Origin: Deinococcales bacterium
GTDB taxonomy: Bacteria; Deinococcota; Deinococci; Deinococcales; Deinococcaceae
Direction of reading: 5' to 3'
DNA length: 16,000 bases
NCBI GenBank assembly: GCA_025359705.1
Contig: JANYFS010000212.1
Location: forward strand, 1-16,000
Part shown: in pieces, positions 1-6,078 of the stretch
Numbering within the stretch: the stretch's first letter is position 1
Layout: every line of letters starts with the position of its first letter
Translations under genes and position numbers: made by a program
Notes under the pieces: model-generated
Told to the model about the DNA's origin: nothing
Database searches by the model: none
The model's input: the letters and a program-made list of their open reading frames with translations, nothing else

Positions 1-46
1 CCGCGATTTGTACAACTGCGCCAAAACCTTGTCGATCTAAACCAGA

Positions 47-58
47 TATGGTTAGGGT
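47..58 (+). promoter_or_regulatory. Possible leaderless -10 element of ilvA
   Basis: TATGGT at 47-52 (fits TANNNT) ends exactly 7 bases before the ATG at 59, which would put the transcription start on the A of the start codon. No usable ribosome binding site exists: the only AGGG sits one base from the ATG. No convincing -35 or extended -10 is seen, so this call is weak. Two better examples of the same geometry occur at clpP and hbd. Confidence 0.3.
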
Positions 59-1567
59 ATGAACCTCGAGTACCTCAGCAAAATTTTAACCAGTCGGGTC
101 TATGACGTGGCGGTTCGCACCGACTTGCAATTGGCTCCCAAATTGTCCAAACGTTTGGGCAACACGGTTTATTTCAAACGCGAAGATCAACAACCGATTT
201 TCTCCTTCAAATTGCGCGGAGCCTACAACAAAATTGCTCATCTCACCCCCGAGCAGTTGGCAAAAGGCATCATCACTGCCTCTGCTGGAAACCACGCCCA
301 AGGTGTAGCCTATTCTGCGGAAAAACTGAGAATTCGCGCCCTGATTGTGATGCCTGTGACCACCCCCAGCATCAAGGTCAGCGCCTGTCGCTCGAGGGGG
401 GCTGAGGTGGTGCTGCACGGCGACAGCTACTCCGATGCCGAAAGCCATGCCCTAAAGTTGCAAGCCGAATTGGATTTGACCTTTGTTCATCCTTACGACG
501 ATCCCTATGTGATCGCGGGCCAAGGAACCATCGGCCTCGAGCTGACCACACAGCTCCCGATGCACGACTACACTGTGTTTATTCCGATTGGTGGCGGCGG
601 TCTGATTGCGGGGGTTGCGGTGTATCTCAAAAGCCTCAATCCCAATATCAAAATCATTGGGGTAGAACCCGACGATTCCGACGCAATGTACCAGAGTGTT
701 CAAGCAGGTACTCGAGTGCGGCTCGAGCAGGTGGGGATTTTTGTGGATGGGGTGGCGGTCAAGCAGGTGGGCGTGCATACCTTCGAGCTGGTGCAGCGTT
801 ATGTGGATCAGATCATTCGGGTTTCCACCGATGATGTGTGTGCCGCCATCAAAGATGTCTTCGACGACACCCGCGCCATCCAAGAACCCGCAGGCGCATT
901 GGCAGTGGCAGGGCTAAAAAAGTACGCTCGAGAGAACAAGCTGGGGGGGGAAACCCTGATTGCCCTGACCTGCGGGGCCAATATAAACTTTGACCGCCTG
1001 CGCCACATTGCCGAGCGGGTCAACTACGGCGAAAAGACCGAAGCACTGCTGGCGGTGACCATTCCCGAGCGTCCTGGAGCCTTTAAGCAGCTTATTCGGG
1101 TGGTGGGTAAACGCAACATCAGCGAATTCAACTACCGCTACGCCGCCAAGTCCCAAGCCCATGTGATGGTGGGGGTTCAGCTCGAGCATCCCGATTTGCG
1201 CGAAAGCCTGATTGCCGAACTCGAGGGGGCAGGTTACACCGTCACCGACCTGAGCAGCAACGAAATGGCCCTGGTTCACGCCCGCCACTTGGTGGGGGGC
1301 CGCGCCCCCGAAGCCGCCTCCGAGCGCATGTACAGCTTCGAGTTTCCCGAGCGCCCAGGCGCACTTTTGGCCTTCCTCGAGGCACTCGATCCCACTTGGA
1401 ACATCTCGCTGTTTCATTACCGCAATCACGGCAGCGCCCACGGGCGGGTACTGACTGGTGTACAAGTCCCCGATTCCGACCTCGAGCGCTTTAAAGTCAC
1501 CCTCCAAGGATTAGGATACCGCCACCGCTATGAAGGGGATAACCCCGTATATCAATTGTTCTTGTGA
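59..1567 (+). CDS. ilvA: Threonine dehydratase (threonine ammonia-lyase), biosynthetic
   Basis: A 502-residue cytosolic PLP enzyme that deaminates L-threonine to 2-oxobutyrate and ammonia, the first committed step of isoleucine synthesis. It aligns from memory along its whole length with E. coli IlvA (514 aa). The PLP lysine is K51 in SFKLRGAYNK, SAGNHAQGVA follows, and the glycine-rich phosphate-binding loop GGGG is at 178-181. Two C-terminal ACT-like regulatory domains lie at about 325-400 and 420-500 (AVTIPERPGAF and FEFPERPGALL), as in the isoleucine-inhibited biosynthetic type rather than the short catabolic type. The ATG at 59 is chosen because EYLSKIL...VYD matches the E. coli N-terminus; translation may be leaderless. 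The gene appears monocistronic and ends at a strong terminator. Identification is firm; feedback inhibition by isoleucine is inferred from the family. Confidence 0.96.
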   Translation: MNLEYLSKILTSRVYDVAVRTDLQLAPKLSKRLGNTVYFKREDQQPIFSFKLRGAYNKIAHLTPEQLAKGIITASAGNHAQGVAYSAEKLRIRALIVMPVTTPSIKVSACRSRGAEVVLHGDSYSDAESHALKLQAELDLTFVHPYDDPYVIAGQGTIGLELTTQLPMHDYTVFIPIGGGGLIAGVAVYLKSLNPNIKIIGVEPDDSDAMYQSVQAGTRVRLEQVGIFVDGVAVKQVGVHTFELVQRYVDQIIRVSTDDVCAAIKDVFDDTRAIQEPAGALAVAGLKKYARENKLGGETLIALTCGANINFDRLRHIAERVNYGEKTEALLAVTIPERPGAFKQLIRVVGKRNISEFNYRYAAKSQAHVMVGVQLEHPDLRESLIAELEGAGYTVTDLSSNEMALVHARHLVGGRAPEAASERMYSFEFPERPGALLAFLEALDPTWNISLFHYRNHGSAHGRVLTGVQVPDSDLERFKVTLQGLGYRHRYEGDNPVYQLFL

Positions 1568-1577
1568 TTTGAATAAG

Positions 1578-1613
1578 ACCAAAAAAAAGAGAGCTTAGAT
1601 GGCTCTCTTTTTT
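1578..1613. terminator. Bidirectional rho-independent terminator
   Basis: The stem GAGAGC (1589-1594) pairs with GCTCTC (1602-1607) around a 7-base loop. It is flanked by eight A on the left (1581-1588) and six T on the right (1608-1613), so it can terminate both ilvA on the plus strand and the lipoprotein gene on the minus strand. The A and T tracts extend the stem. Confidence 0.88.
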
Positions 1614-1645
1614 GATATGGCTCGATTTGTTTAGTCTCGAGGGGC

Positions 1646-2143
1646 TTAGGATTTTTTGATATTAAAATACAAGTTACCCACATCACCCAAAAATGTTCCC
1701 CCAGGTGTGGCAATATTATTCATCGTACCAATAATCGAATCAAAAGGACGATTGACATTAACCGACAAATCTTTAGGCAGATACGTGACTACCCCCGAAG
1801 ATTTAACTTGAGGTTCACCGTCGTATTTATAAAACGCAGTCAAGAATGCGCTATTTGCAACATAAGGATTCCCCACAATAGAACCTGTGCAAGCACTGGT
1901 TTGTCCACCTTTAGCATTTTTGAGAGTGCAGGTGGTTTTACCATCACTCCCCACTATCAGCTCTAGGGTTCCCACTTGATCCGCCAAAATACCATCTTGA
2001 CCTTTCCAGTTACCCATCCAAGTACCAACCAATTTACTTACATCTACTGCTGGCGTATTGTCGATGGAGACTGTGGTAGCAGGCTGATTGCACGCGGTCA
2101 TTGCAAGCACTAAAGCGAGTCCAAGGGTTGATTGTTTAATCAT
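1646..2143 (-). CDS. Putative secreted lipoprotein of unknown function
   Basis: A 165-residue protein I cannot assign to a family. The N-terminus MIKQSTLGLALVLAMTACNQ is a lipoprotein signal peptide: one Lys, a hydrophobic stretch, and a lipobox AMTAC with Cys18 as the probable lipidated residue. The mature part has KLVGTWMGNWKGQ, which loosely recalls the GxW opening of lipocalin-like barrels, and two further Cys (in TTCTL and SACTG) that could form a disulphide. The start is set by AGGAGG seven bases upstream. The longer reading frame up to 2242 is rejected because it would bury the signal peptide and run into the rpsO terminator. The gene looks more AT-rich than its neighbours and contains no CTCGAG, so a separate origin is possible. 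It is flanked by terminators and is probably monocistronic. Confidence 0.75.
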   Translation of the reverse strand: MIKQSTLGLALVLAMTACNQPATTVSIDNTPAVDVSKLVGTWMGNWKGQDGILADQVGTLELIVGSDGKTTCTLKNAKGGQTSACTGSIVGNPYVANSAFLTAFYKYDGEPQVKSSGVVTYLPKDLSVNVNRPFDSIIGTMNNIATPGGTFLGDVGNLYFNIKKS

Positions 2144-2150
2144 GAGGGTG

Positions 2151-2156
2151 CCTCCT
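2151..2156 (-). promoter_or_regulatory. Shine-Dalgarno site of the lipoprotein gene
   Basis: AGGAGG on the minus strand, seven bases before the ATG at 2143. This decides the start in favour of the MIKQ... methionine. A possible -10 TATGAT lies at 2174-2179, but no good -35 matches it. Confidence 0.8.
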
Positions 2157-2230
2157 GAGCAGAAATTAGAATCATCATACATCGAAGTACCCCTCAGCAA
2201 CTCGAGAATTTGAAAAACTTCACACCACAC

Positions 2231-2265
2231 AAAAAAATCCACCCCCAGATTTATGCTGGGAGTGG
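2231..2265 (-). terminator. Rho-independent terminator downstream of rpsO
   Basis: Read on the minus strand, CCACTCCCAG and CTGGGGGTGG form a 10-pair stem with one mismatch around a 7-base loop (2249-2255). Seven U follow, from the A tract at 2231-2237. It lies about 70 bases past the rpsO stop, so rpsO is transcribed alone and is not followed by pnp, its partner in many bacteria. Confidence 0.88.
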
Positions 2266-2283
2266 TTCAGGCTCGAGCGAATC

Positions 2284-2318
2284 AACCTCGAGCTATTTAA
2301 CTCGAGTTGCTCGAGGTT
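2284..2318. repeat. CTCGAG-based inverted repeat after rpsO
   Basis: AACCTCGAGC (2284-2293) is the exact reverse complement of GCTCGAGGTT (2309-2318). The 15-base loop holds the palindrome AACTCGAGTT. With the copy at 2272, four CTCGAG hexamers fall within 44 bases, just past the rpsO stop and before its terminator. It may add RNA 3'-end structure or be a by-product of hexamer accumulation. Confidence 0.7.
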
Positions 2319-2332
2319 AATTCAAGGGATTT

Positions 2333-2620
2333 TTAGCGAACGGTGGCTTGACCACGGCGAATGCTCAGCTTGGTGGTGATGTCCAAGTAGCCGTCGTAGT
2401 TGGTGCGGGCCAAGTATTTGAGCAAACGGCGGCGCTGACCGACCATCAACTGCAAGCCGCGTTGACCGTGCTTGTCTTTTTTGTTGCCCGTCAGGTGTGC
2501 TGCCAAATTGGTGATGCGTGCGGTGAGCAACGCAATTTGCACCATTGTGGAACCTGTGTCGTTTTCGCCCTTGGCGAATTCTTTAACGATATTACCTTTT
2601 GTTTCTGCGTCCCATGGCAT
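2333..2620 (-). CDS. rpsO: 30S ribosomal protein S15
   Basis: A 95-residue primary 16S rRNA-binding protein of the small-subunit platform. Family marks are DTGST followed by VQIALLTARI, then KKDKHGQRGL and QRRRLLKYLARTNYDGY. The usual DTGSTEVQ reads DTGSTMVQ and the usual HSRRGL reads HGQRGL; from memory the latter is also seen in Deinococcus, so it is probably a lineage trait. The C-terminus extends six residues past the usual LxxRR end. The start is supported by AGGAAGG eight bases upstream of ATG. It has its own promoter at 2700-2728 and a leader of about 70 bases, in which S15 autoregulation is possible, as known for other bacteria, but unproven here. Confidence 0.96.
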   Translation of the reverse strand: MPWDAETKGNIVKEFAKGENDTGSTMVQIALLTARITNLAAHLTGNKKDKHGQRGLQLMVGQRRRLLKYLARTNYDGYLDITTKLSIRRGQATVR

Positions 2621-2699
2621 AGTATTGACCTTCCTACCTGTTGGTGTCTCGCTTCGGGATGCCCAGAATGACTCTAAACCTCTCGAGCGACAATTTGGG

Positions 2700-2728
2700 A
2701 GTATAGCACAGCAGGGGGACTAAGTAAA
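2700..2728 (-). promoter_or_regulatory. Sigma-70-like promoter of rpsO
   Basis: On the minus strand TTTACT (2723-2728) is followed by a 17-base spacer and TATACT (2700-2705). The start point would be near 2693, giving a leader of about 73 bases before the rpsO ATG. It is divergent from the tRNA promoter that begins about 20 bases further right. Confidence 0.65.
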
Positions 2729-2748
2729 ATTTTAAGTAAAATCTGTTA

Positions 2749-2777
2749 TTGACATCCCAAGGCTGACCCATTAGAAT
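2749..2777 (+). promoter_or_regulatory. Sigma-70 promoter of the tRNA-His region
   Basis: TTGACA (2749-2754) is a perfect -35, followed by a 17-base spacer and TAGAAT (2772-2777). The start point would be near 2784, about 100 bases before tRNA-His. This is the best promoter match in the window, as expected for a stable RNA unit. Confidence 0.75.
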
Positions 2778-2887
2778 TAAACGCGCCTTTAGAGATGTCC
2801 AAAGCTGAAGGTGTGTATACCTAACCAAAAACGAGGAGTACATTTTTCCCTCGAGCTGGCAGGTTCTCACAAGGTTCAAAGGGTATG

Positions 2888-2964
2888 GTGGGATTAGCTC
2901 AGTTGGTTAGAGCGCTGGTTTGTGGAGCCGGAGGTCGTGGGTTCAAGCCCCATATTCCACCCCA
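2888..2964 (+). tRNA. tRNA-His (anticodon GTG)
   Basis: A full cloverleaf. The acceptor arm GTGGGAT pairs with ATTCCAC, the anticodon stem CTGGT/GCCGG encloses the loop TTGTGGA with anticodon GTG, and the T arm is GTGGG-TTCAAGC-CCCAT. Position 73 is C and the base before the acceptor (2887) is G, giving the G-1:C73 pair specific to tRNA-His. CCA is encoded at 2962-2964. Confidence 0.97.
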
Positions 2965-3001
2965 AAAGAACACCATGTACGTGTCATGGTTTAGGTGTCA
3001 C

Positions 3002-3050
3002 GCTTGCAATGGGTCGGGGGTCTCCCTCGGCCCTAATTGCAGTCGGAAGC
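3002..3050. other. Very stable hairpin between the two tRNAs
   Basis: GGGTCGGGGG (3011-3020) pairs with CCCTCGGCCC (3024-3033) over a 3-base loop. After a TA bulge the stem continues with TGCAAT (3005-3010) against ATTGCA (3036-3041), giving 16 pairs; GCTT/AAGC ends can extend it across an internal loop. No T run follows, so it is not a standard terminator. It may be an RNA processing or stabilising element of the tRNA transcript, or part of a small RNA. A smaller hairpin, ACCATG/CATGGT, lies at 2972-2990. Confidence 0.7.
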
Positions 3051-3185
3051 ACAAGATCAAATACACAAAGCGAGTTGTTCTATAAGCAAGTCGTTGGTTA
3101 GATGTTGAACACAGTATGCGTAGTAAGCTAAGTGGTAAATTGAGTAGTTTTGAGTCGTAATGTTCCAAACAAGCAAGGTTTTTAT

Positions 3186-3268
3186 GCGGGGATGGCGAAA
3201 CTGGTAGACGCGCCAGACTTAGGATCTGGAGGGCAACCGTGCGGGTTCAAGTCCCGCTCTCCGCACCA
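3186..3268 (+). tRNA. tRNA-Leu (anticodon TAG)
   Basis: The acceptor arm GCGGGGA pairs with TCTCCGC. The anticodon arm is CCAGA-CTTAGGA-TCTGG with anticodon TAG. A class II variable arm (AGGGCAACCGT) follows, then the T arm GCGGG-TTCAAGT-CCCGC, discriminator A and encoded CCA (3266-3268). No clear promoter of its own is visible, so it may be co-transcribed with tRNA-His. Confidence 0.97.
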
Positions 3269-3590
3269 CAGTACCGCAACACCCACTCTGTTGGGTTGGT
3301 ATTCCAAACTTCGGTATCCTAAACTGAGGCTAAAAAATAAAGCTAAAAGATACCTGTATCCTTCGCTAAATAAAAGCTGCCAAGTTTTAAAGAATTTCAA
3401 TAGTTACCGAGCGGCTACTCGGAACATCACGCCTTCCTAAAGCATAGCCCGTCCCGCAAGGGGGTGCATTGGGGTCAAGATATGAGTGTCGCAAGACACC
3501 CAAAGCAGAAACCAAAACAAACTGTGAGTGACATAACGAATTGCACAATAAGGTGCATCATTTTGTAAACCCACGGAAAGGCAGTCCATC
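3269..3590. other. Gene-free stretch with several small hairpins, upstream of tig
   Basis: No coding region or known RNA family is recognised here. Visible structures are ACCCA/TGGGT (3281-3296), GGTATC/GATACC (3313-3354), GTT-A-CCGAG against CTCGG-AAC (3403-3425), CCC-GCAA-GGG (3453-3462), GTGTC-GCAA-GACAC (3486-3499) and TGCAC/GTGCA (3542-3557). Two have GNRA-type GCAA loops. The stretch has no CTCGAG although the rest of the window is full of it. It could be the tig leader, a small RNA gene, or both. No clear tig promoter was found; GGAAAGG nine bases before the tig ATG is its probable ribosome binding site. Confidence 0.5.
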
Positions 3591-5198
3591 ATGGCAGAAC
3601 TCATCAAACACGAAGGTAATTCGGTAGAATTCAGGGTTGTCGTTCCTCACAAAGAGGTTAAGGCGGCTTTTGAAGGCGTTTTTAGTGATCTGGCCCGTCA
3701 GATTAGACTCCCTGGCTTTCGTCCTGGTAAAGCCCCCCGCAGTGTGTTGGTCAAGCGTGTGGGCCAAGAGAGCATCGATGACGAAGTTCGTAATTTTTTG
3801 TTCAATTCCACATTGATGAATGCCATTCAGCAGCTCAAATTGAACATTCTGACCGATAGCTTGGTGGTAGATCCTAGCCCTGTCAAAGAAGGTGTGGATT
3901 TTAGCTATGTGGCAAAAGGTGAAATCTACCCCGAAGTCACTTTGGGTGATTGGACCACCATTAAGCTCGAGGCCAAAGCCCCCGAAATCACCGAAGAAGT
4001 GGTCAGTAAAACCCTCAGCGATCTGCGTGAGCGCAATGCGGTGTTCGACAGTGTGGAGCGCCCTGCCGAAGCGGGCGACCAATTGACCATCCAAGAGATC
4101 AGTGAGGAGGGAGCCAACCCCTACCCCGTCTATTTGGATACTGCCCAAGAATTTGTGCGCGAAGCCTTGTTGGGCAAAACTGCGGGCGAAGAAGTGAGCA
4201 TCACCACCCCTGCGGTGCAACACGAAGATCACAGCCACGAATCTGAAGTGATTCAAGTCAAGATCTTGGACATCAAGAAAAAGACCTTGCCCGACTTAGA
4301 CGACGAATTTGCCAAAGTGCTTAACTTTGACACCGTAGACTTGTTGAGCAAAGCAGTGGAGCGTGAGCTAAAAACCCGTGCCTTCAACGAGGGCAATGCT
4401 GCCCGCCGTGAAGAATTCATCGAGCGCTTGGTCGATGTGATGGTGGTGGATTTGCCCGCAGCTTTGGTCACCCACCGCCGTGATGCGATGTTTGAAGAGA
4501 TTAAAGGCGACCTCGAGCGCCAAGGTGTGCCTTTTGCCGAATACGAAACCTTCATGAAAGAGCAAGATAAATATGAAGAGTTTATGGCAGACCTCGAGAA
4601 GAATGCAGTGCAGCGGGTCAAGCGCGACTTGGCCCTCGAGAAGTTGGCGGAAAGCTTGGGTGTCAACCTGTCCACCAGCGAATTGGACGCAGCACTCAAC
4701 CAACAAGCCGTTGCCAGCCGTACTACGGTTGCCGAAGTGCGCCGCCAATTGGGGGTCAATGGTTTGAATGGTTTCCAAACCTCTTTGGCCCGCGAAAAAG
4801 CCCTCAACCACGCTTTGTTGATCGTCAATGCGGGTGTAAATACTTCCCTCGAGGCTCCTGTTGCAGCGCTCGAGACGGAAGCTGTCGCTGAAGAAGTCGT
4901 AACGGGCGAAGCTGAAAAAGCCGTAACTGAGACTCCAGTTGAAGAGGTTGTTCAAGAAGCCGTAGTTGAAGAAGCTGTAACGGGCGAAGCTGAAGAAGCC
5001 GTAACTGAGACTCCAGTTGAAGAAGCTGTAGCGGGCGAAGCTGAAGAAGCCGTAGCTGAGACCCCAGTTGAAGAGGTTGTGCAAGAAGCCGCAGTTGAAG
5101 AAGTCGTAACGGGCGAAGCTGAAGAAGCTGTAGCTGAAGAAGCTCCTGCACATGTTGACGAAACTGAAGTAGCTGTTGAGACCAAAGCAACCGAATAA
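3591..5198 (+). CDS. tig: Trigger factor (ribosome-associated chaperone and prolyl isomerase)
   Basis: A 535-residue chaperone that binds at the ribosomal exit tunnel and assists folding of nascent chains. The N-terminal ribosome-binding domain carries the signature LPGFRPGKAPRSVL (residues 40-53). A PPIase-like FKBP domain follows at about 155-235 (GDQLTIQEISEEG, with ALLGKTAGEEV) and then the long helical chaperone domain to about 415. The core thus matches the usual 430 or so residues. The remaining 120 residues are a low-complexity Glu/Ala/Val tail with a regular 17- and 9-residue repeat pattern (434-519). Acidic tails are known on some trigger factors, but this ordered repetition is unusual. 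The start is set by the MAELIKHEGNSVEF match and GGAAAGG upstream. It is first of the quality-control cluster and ends at its own terminator. Confidence 0.96.
   Translation: MAELIKHEGNSVEFRVVVPHKEVKAAFEGVFSDLARQIRLPGFRPGKAPRSVLVKRVGQESIDDEVRNFLFNSTLMNAIQQLKLNILTDSLVVDPSPVKEGVDFSYVAKGEIYPEVTLGDWTTIKLEAKAPEITEEVVSKTLSDLRERNAVFDSVERPAEAGDQLTIQEISEEGANPYPVYLDTAQEFVREALLGKTAGEEVSITTPAVQHEDHSHESEVIQVKILDIKKKTLPDLDDEFAKVLNFDTVDLLSKAVERELKTRAFNEGNAARREEFIERLVDVMVVDLPAALVTHRRDAMFEEIKGDLERQGVPFAEYETFMKEQDKYEEFMADLEKNAVQRVKRDLALEKLAESLGVNLSTSELDAALNQQAVASRTTVAEVRRQLGVNGLNGFQTSLAREKALNHALLIVNAGVNTSLEAPVAALETEAVAEEVVTGEAEKAVTETPVEEVVQEAVVEEAVTGEAEEAVTETPVEEAVAGEAEEAVAETPVEEVVQEAAVEEVVTGEAEEAVAEEAPAHVDETEVAVETKATE
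4890..5147 (+). repeat. 51-bp and 27-bp intragenic tandem repeats in tig
   Basis: The tail is built of two units in the order A-B-A-A-B-A. Unit A (51 bp, for example EEAVTGEAEEAVTETPV) is at 4890-4940, 4968-5018, 5019-5069 and 5097-5147; the last has a diverged end. Unit B (27 bp, EEVVQEA(V/A)V) is at 4941-4967 and 5070-5096. Nucleotide identity between copies is high, suggesting recent expansion by slippage or unequal recombination. Confidence 0.9.
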
Positions 5199-5244
5199 CA
5201 CTCAGTTTGATATGTGCTGATCTTTAAAGCTCAGTCTGCTGTGT

Positions 5245-5272
5245 ACCCCCTCGAGTGTGAGGGGGTTTTTTT
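5245..5272 (+). terminator. Rho-independent terminator of tig
   Basis: ACCCCCTC (5245-5252) pairs with GAGGGGGT (5259-5266) around the loop GAGTGT, followed by a T run to 5272. It lies 47 bases past the tig stop and separates tig from clpP. Confidence 0.93.
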
Positions 5273-5355
5273 ATTCTTGAGAAAATTCCAAAAAACATGT
5301 CTCAAAGGGCTGCGCTCGAGGGAAGGTTTGCAATTTGTTTTGGGATAAAACCGCT

Positions 5356-5398
5356 CAAATCCATCCCAAATCCATTCCAAATCCATTCCAAATCCATA
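5356..5398 (+). repeat. Four tandem 11-bp repeats upstream of clpP
   Basis: The unit CAAATCCAT(T/C)C occurs at 5356-5366, 5367-5377 and 5378-5388, with a partial fourth at 5389-5398. The 11-bp period is close to one helical turn, so a protein binding each unit would sit on one face of the DNA. The array ends 38 bases before the putative clpP extended -10. A weaker extended -10 match (TGGGATAAA, 5341-5349) lies just before the array. It may be an operator or activator array, or a slippage product. Confidence 0.75.
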
Positions 5399-5435
5399 CT
5401 GTGCCAAACCTCCTATGCTTTTTCAGGCTCGAGCG

Positions 5436-5451
5436 TGCGATAATAGAGGTT
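5436..5451 (+). promoter_or_regulatory. Extended -10 promoter giving a leaderless clpP mRNA
   Basis: TGCGATAAT (5436-5444) combines the TGn extension with GATAAT and ends exactly seven bases before the clpP ATG at 5452, so the start point would be the A of ATG. The AGAGG just before the ATG is too close to serve as a ribosome binding site. No clear -35 is seen, which is typical for extended -10 promoters. Confidence 0.55.
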
Positions 5452-6078
5452 ATGAGTGTAATTCCCTATGTCATCGAACAGACTGGGCGCGGCGAGCGGA
5501 TGTACGACATCTACTCGAGGCTGCTCAAAGACCGCATCATCTTTCTCTCGGGGGTGATTGAGAGCAATATGGCAAACACCATCGTGGCTCAATTGCTTTT
5601 GCTGGACGGGCAAAATTCCGAGCGTGAAATTCAGATTTACATCAATAGCCCAGGTGGAGAAGTCTACGCGGGTCTAGCGATTTACGACACCATGCAGTAC
5701 ATCAAAGCCCCGATCACCACCATTTGCGTGGGGGTTGCCATGAGCATGGGCAGTGTGTTGTTGATGGCAGGCGACAAAGGCAAGCGCAAATCCTTGCCCA
5801 ACTCGAGGATTATGATTCACGCGGGCAGCGCGGGCTTTAGGGGTGCTGTTCCCGACCTCGAGGTACAGGCCAGAGAAGTGATGGAGCTGCAAGACATCTT
5901 GCGCGGTCTCTATGTGCGCCACACGGGTCACGATGTGGAGAAAGTGAAACAAGACATGCAGCGCGATTATTTTATGTCGCCGCAAACTGCCAAAGACTAT
6001 GGCCTGATCGACGAAGTGGTGGCTTACGGACTCAAGGGTCTGAACCTTAGCGATACCATCAGCAAGGAGGATGAATAA
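5452..6078 (+). CDS. clpP: ATP-dependent Clp protease proteolytic subunit
   Basis: A 208-residue serine peptidase that forms the double-heptamer proteolytic chamber served by ClpX, encoded directly downstream. The catalytic triad is visible as Ser98 (GVAMSMGSV), His123 (RIMIHAG) and Asp172 (QRDYFMS). The oxyanion segment NSPGGEV is at 65-71. The usual MIHQP after the catalytic His reads MIHAG here. The start at MSVIPYVIEQTGRGERMYDI matches the ClpP N-terminus I recall from Deinococcus; the in-frame ATG at 5335 is rejected because its extension runs through the 11-bp repeats and the promoter. Translation is probably leaderless. The last codons contain AAGGAGG followed directly by an ATG in another frame (6071), a possible small leader peptide before clpX. 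Confidence 0.97.
   Translation: MSVIPYVIEQTGRGERMYDIYSRLLKDRIIFLSGVIESNMANTIVAQLLLLDGQNSEREIQIYINSPGGEVYAGLAIYDTMQYIKAPITTICVGVAMSMGSVLLMAGDKGKRKSLPNSRIMIHAGSAGFRGAVPDLEVQAREVMELQDILRGLYVRHTGHDVEKVKQDMQRDYFMSPQTAKDYGLIDEVVAYGLKGLNLSDTISKEDE

Noticed and set aside
1..58. Possible end of an upstream gene before ilvA (a frame ending at TAA 38-40, another open to 108)
   Set aside because: Only about 12 residues are visible in the first frame, and the second overlaps ilvA; neither can be recognised or supported.
2144..2242. Longer lipoprotein start at 2242
   Set aside because: It would displace the signal peptide and start inside the rpsO terminator; AGGAGG supports the start at 2143.
2885..3085. 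Short plus-strand open frame across tRNA-His
   Set aside because: It is the tRNA gene read as codons; no ribosome binding site or family match.
3528..3569. tig promoter candidates GTGACA (3528) and TTGCAC with TGTAAA (3541-3569)
   Set aside because: The first has no -10 at a workable distance, and the second has a poor -10 that would start transcription inside the ribosome binding site.
4368..5201. Long minus-strand open frames across the tig repeat tail (up to 277 codons)
   Set aside because: They are low-complexity mirror images of the Glu/Ala/Val repeats, with no start context, and tig is certain on the other strand.
5277..5305. TTGAGA/TCTCAA inverted repeat after the tig terminator
   Set aside because: Six pairs with a 17-base loop are too weak to call without conservation data.
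5356..5398. A small CRISPR-like array
   Set aside because: Units are 11 bp and contiguous with no spacers, so this is a tandem repeat.
5335..5451. N-terminal extension of ClpP from the ATG at 5335
   Set aside because: It would translate the 11-bp repeats and the promoter; ClpP homology begins at the ATG at 5452.
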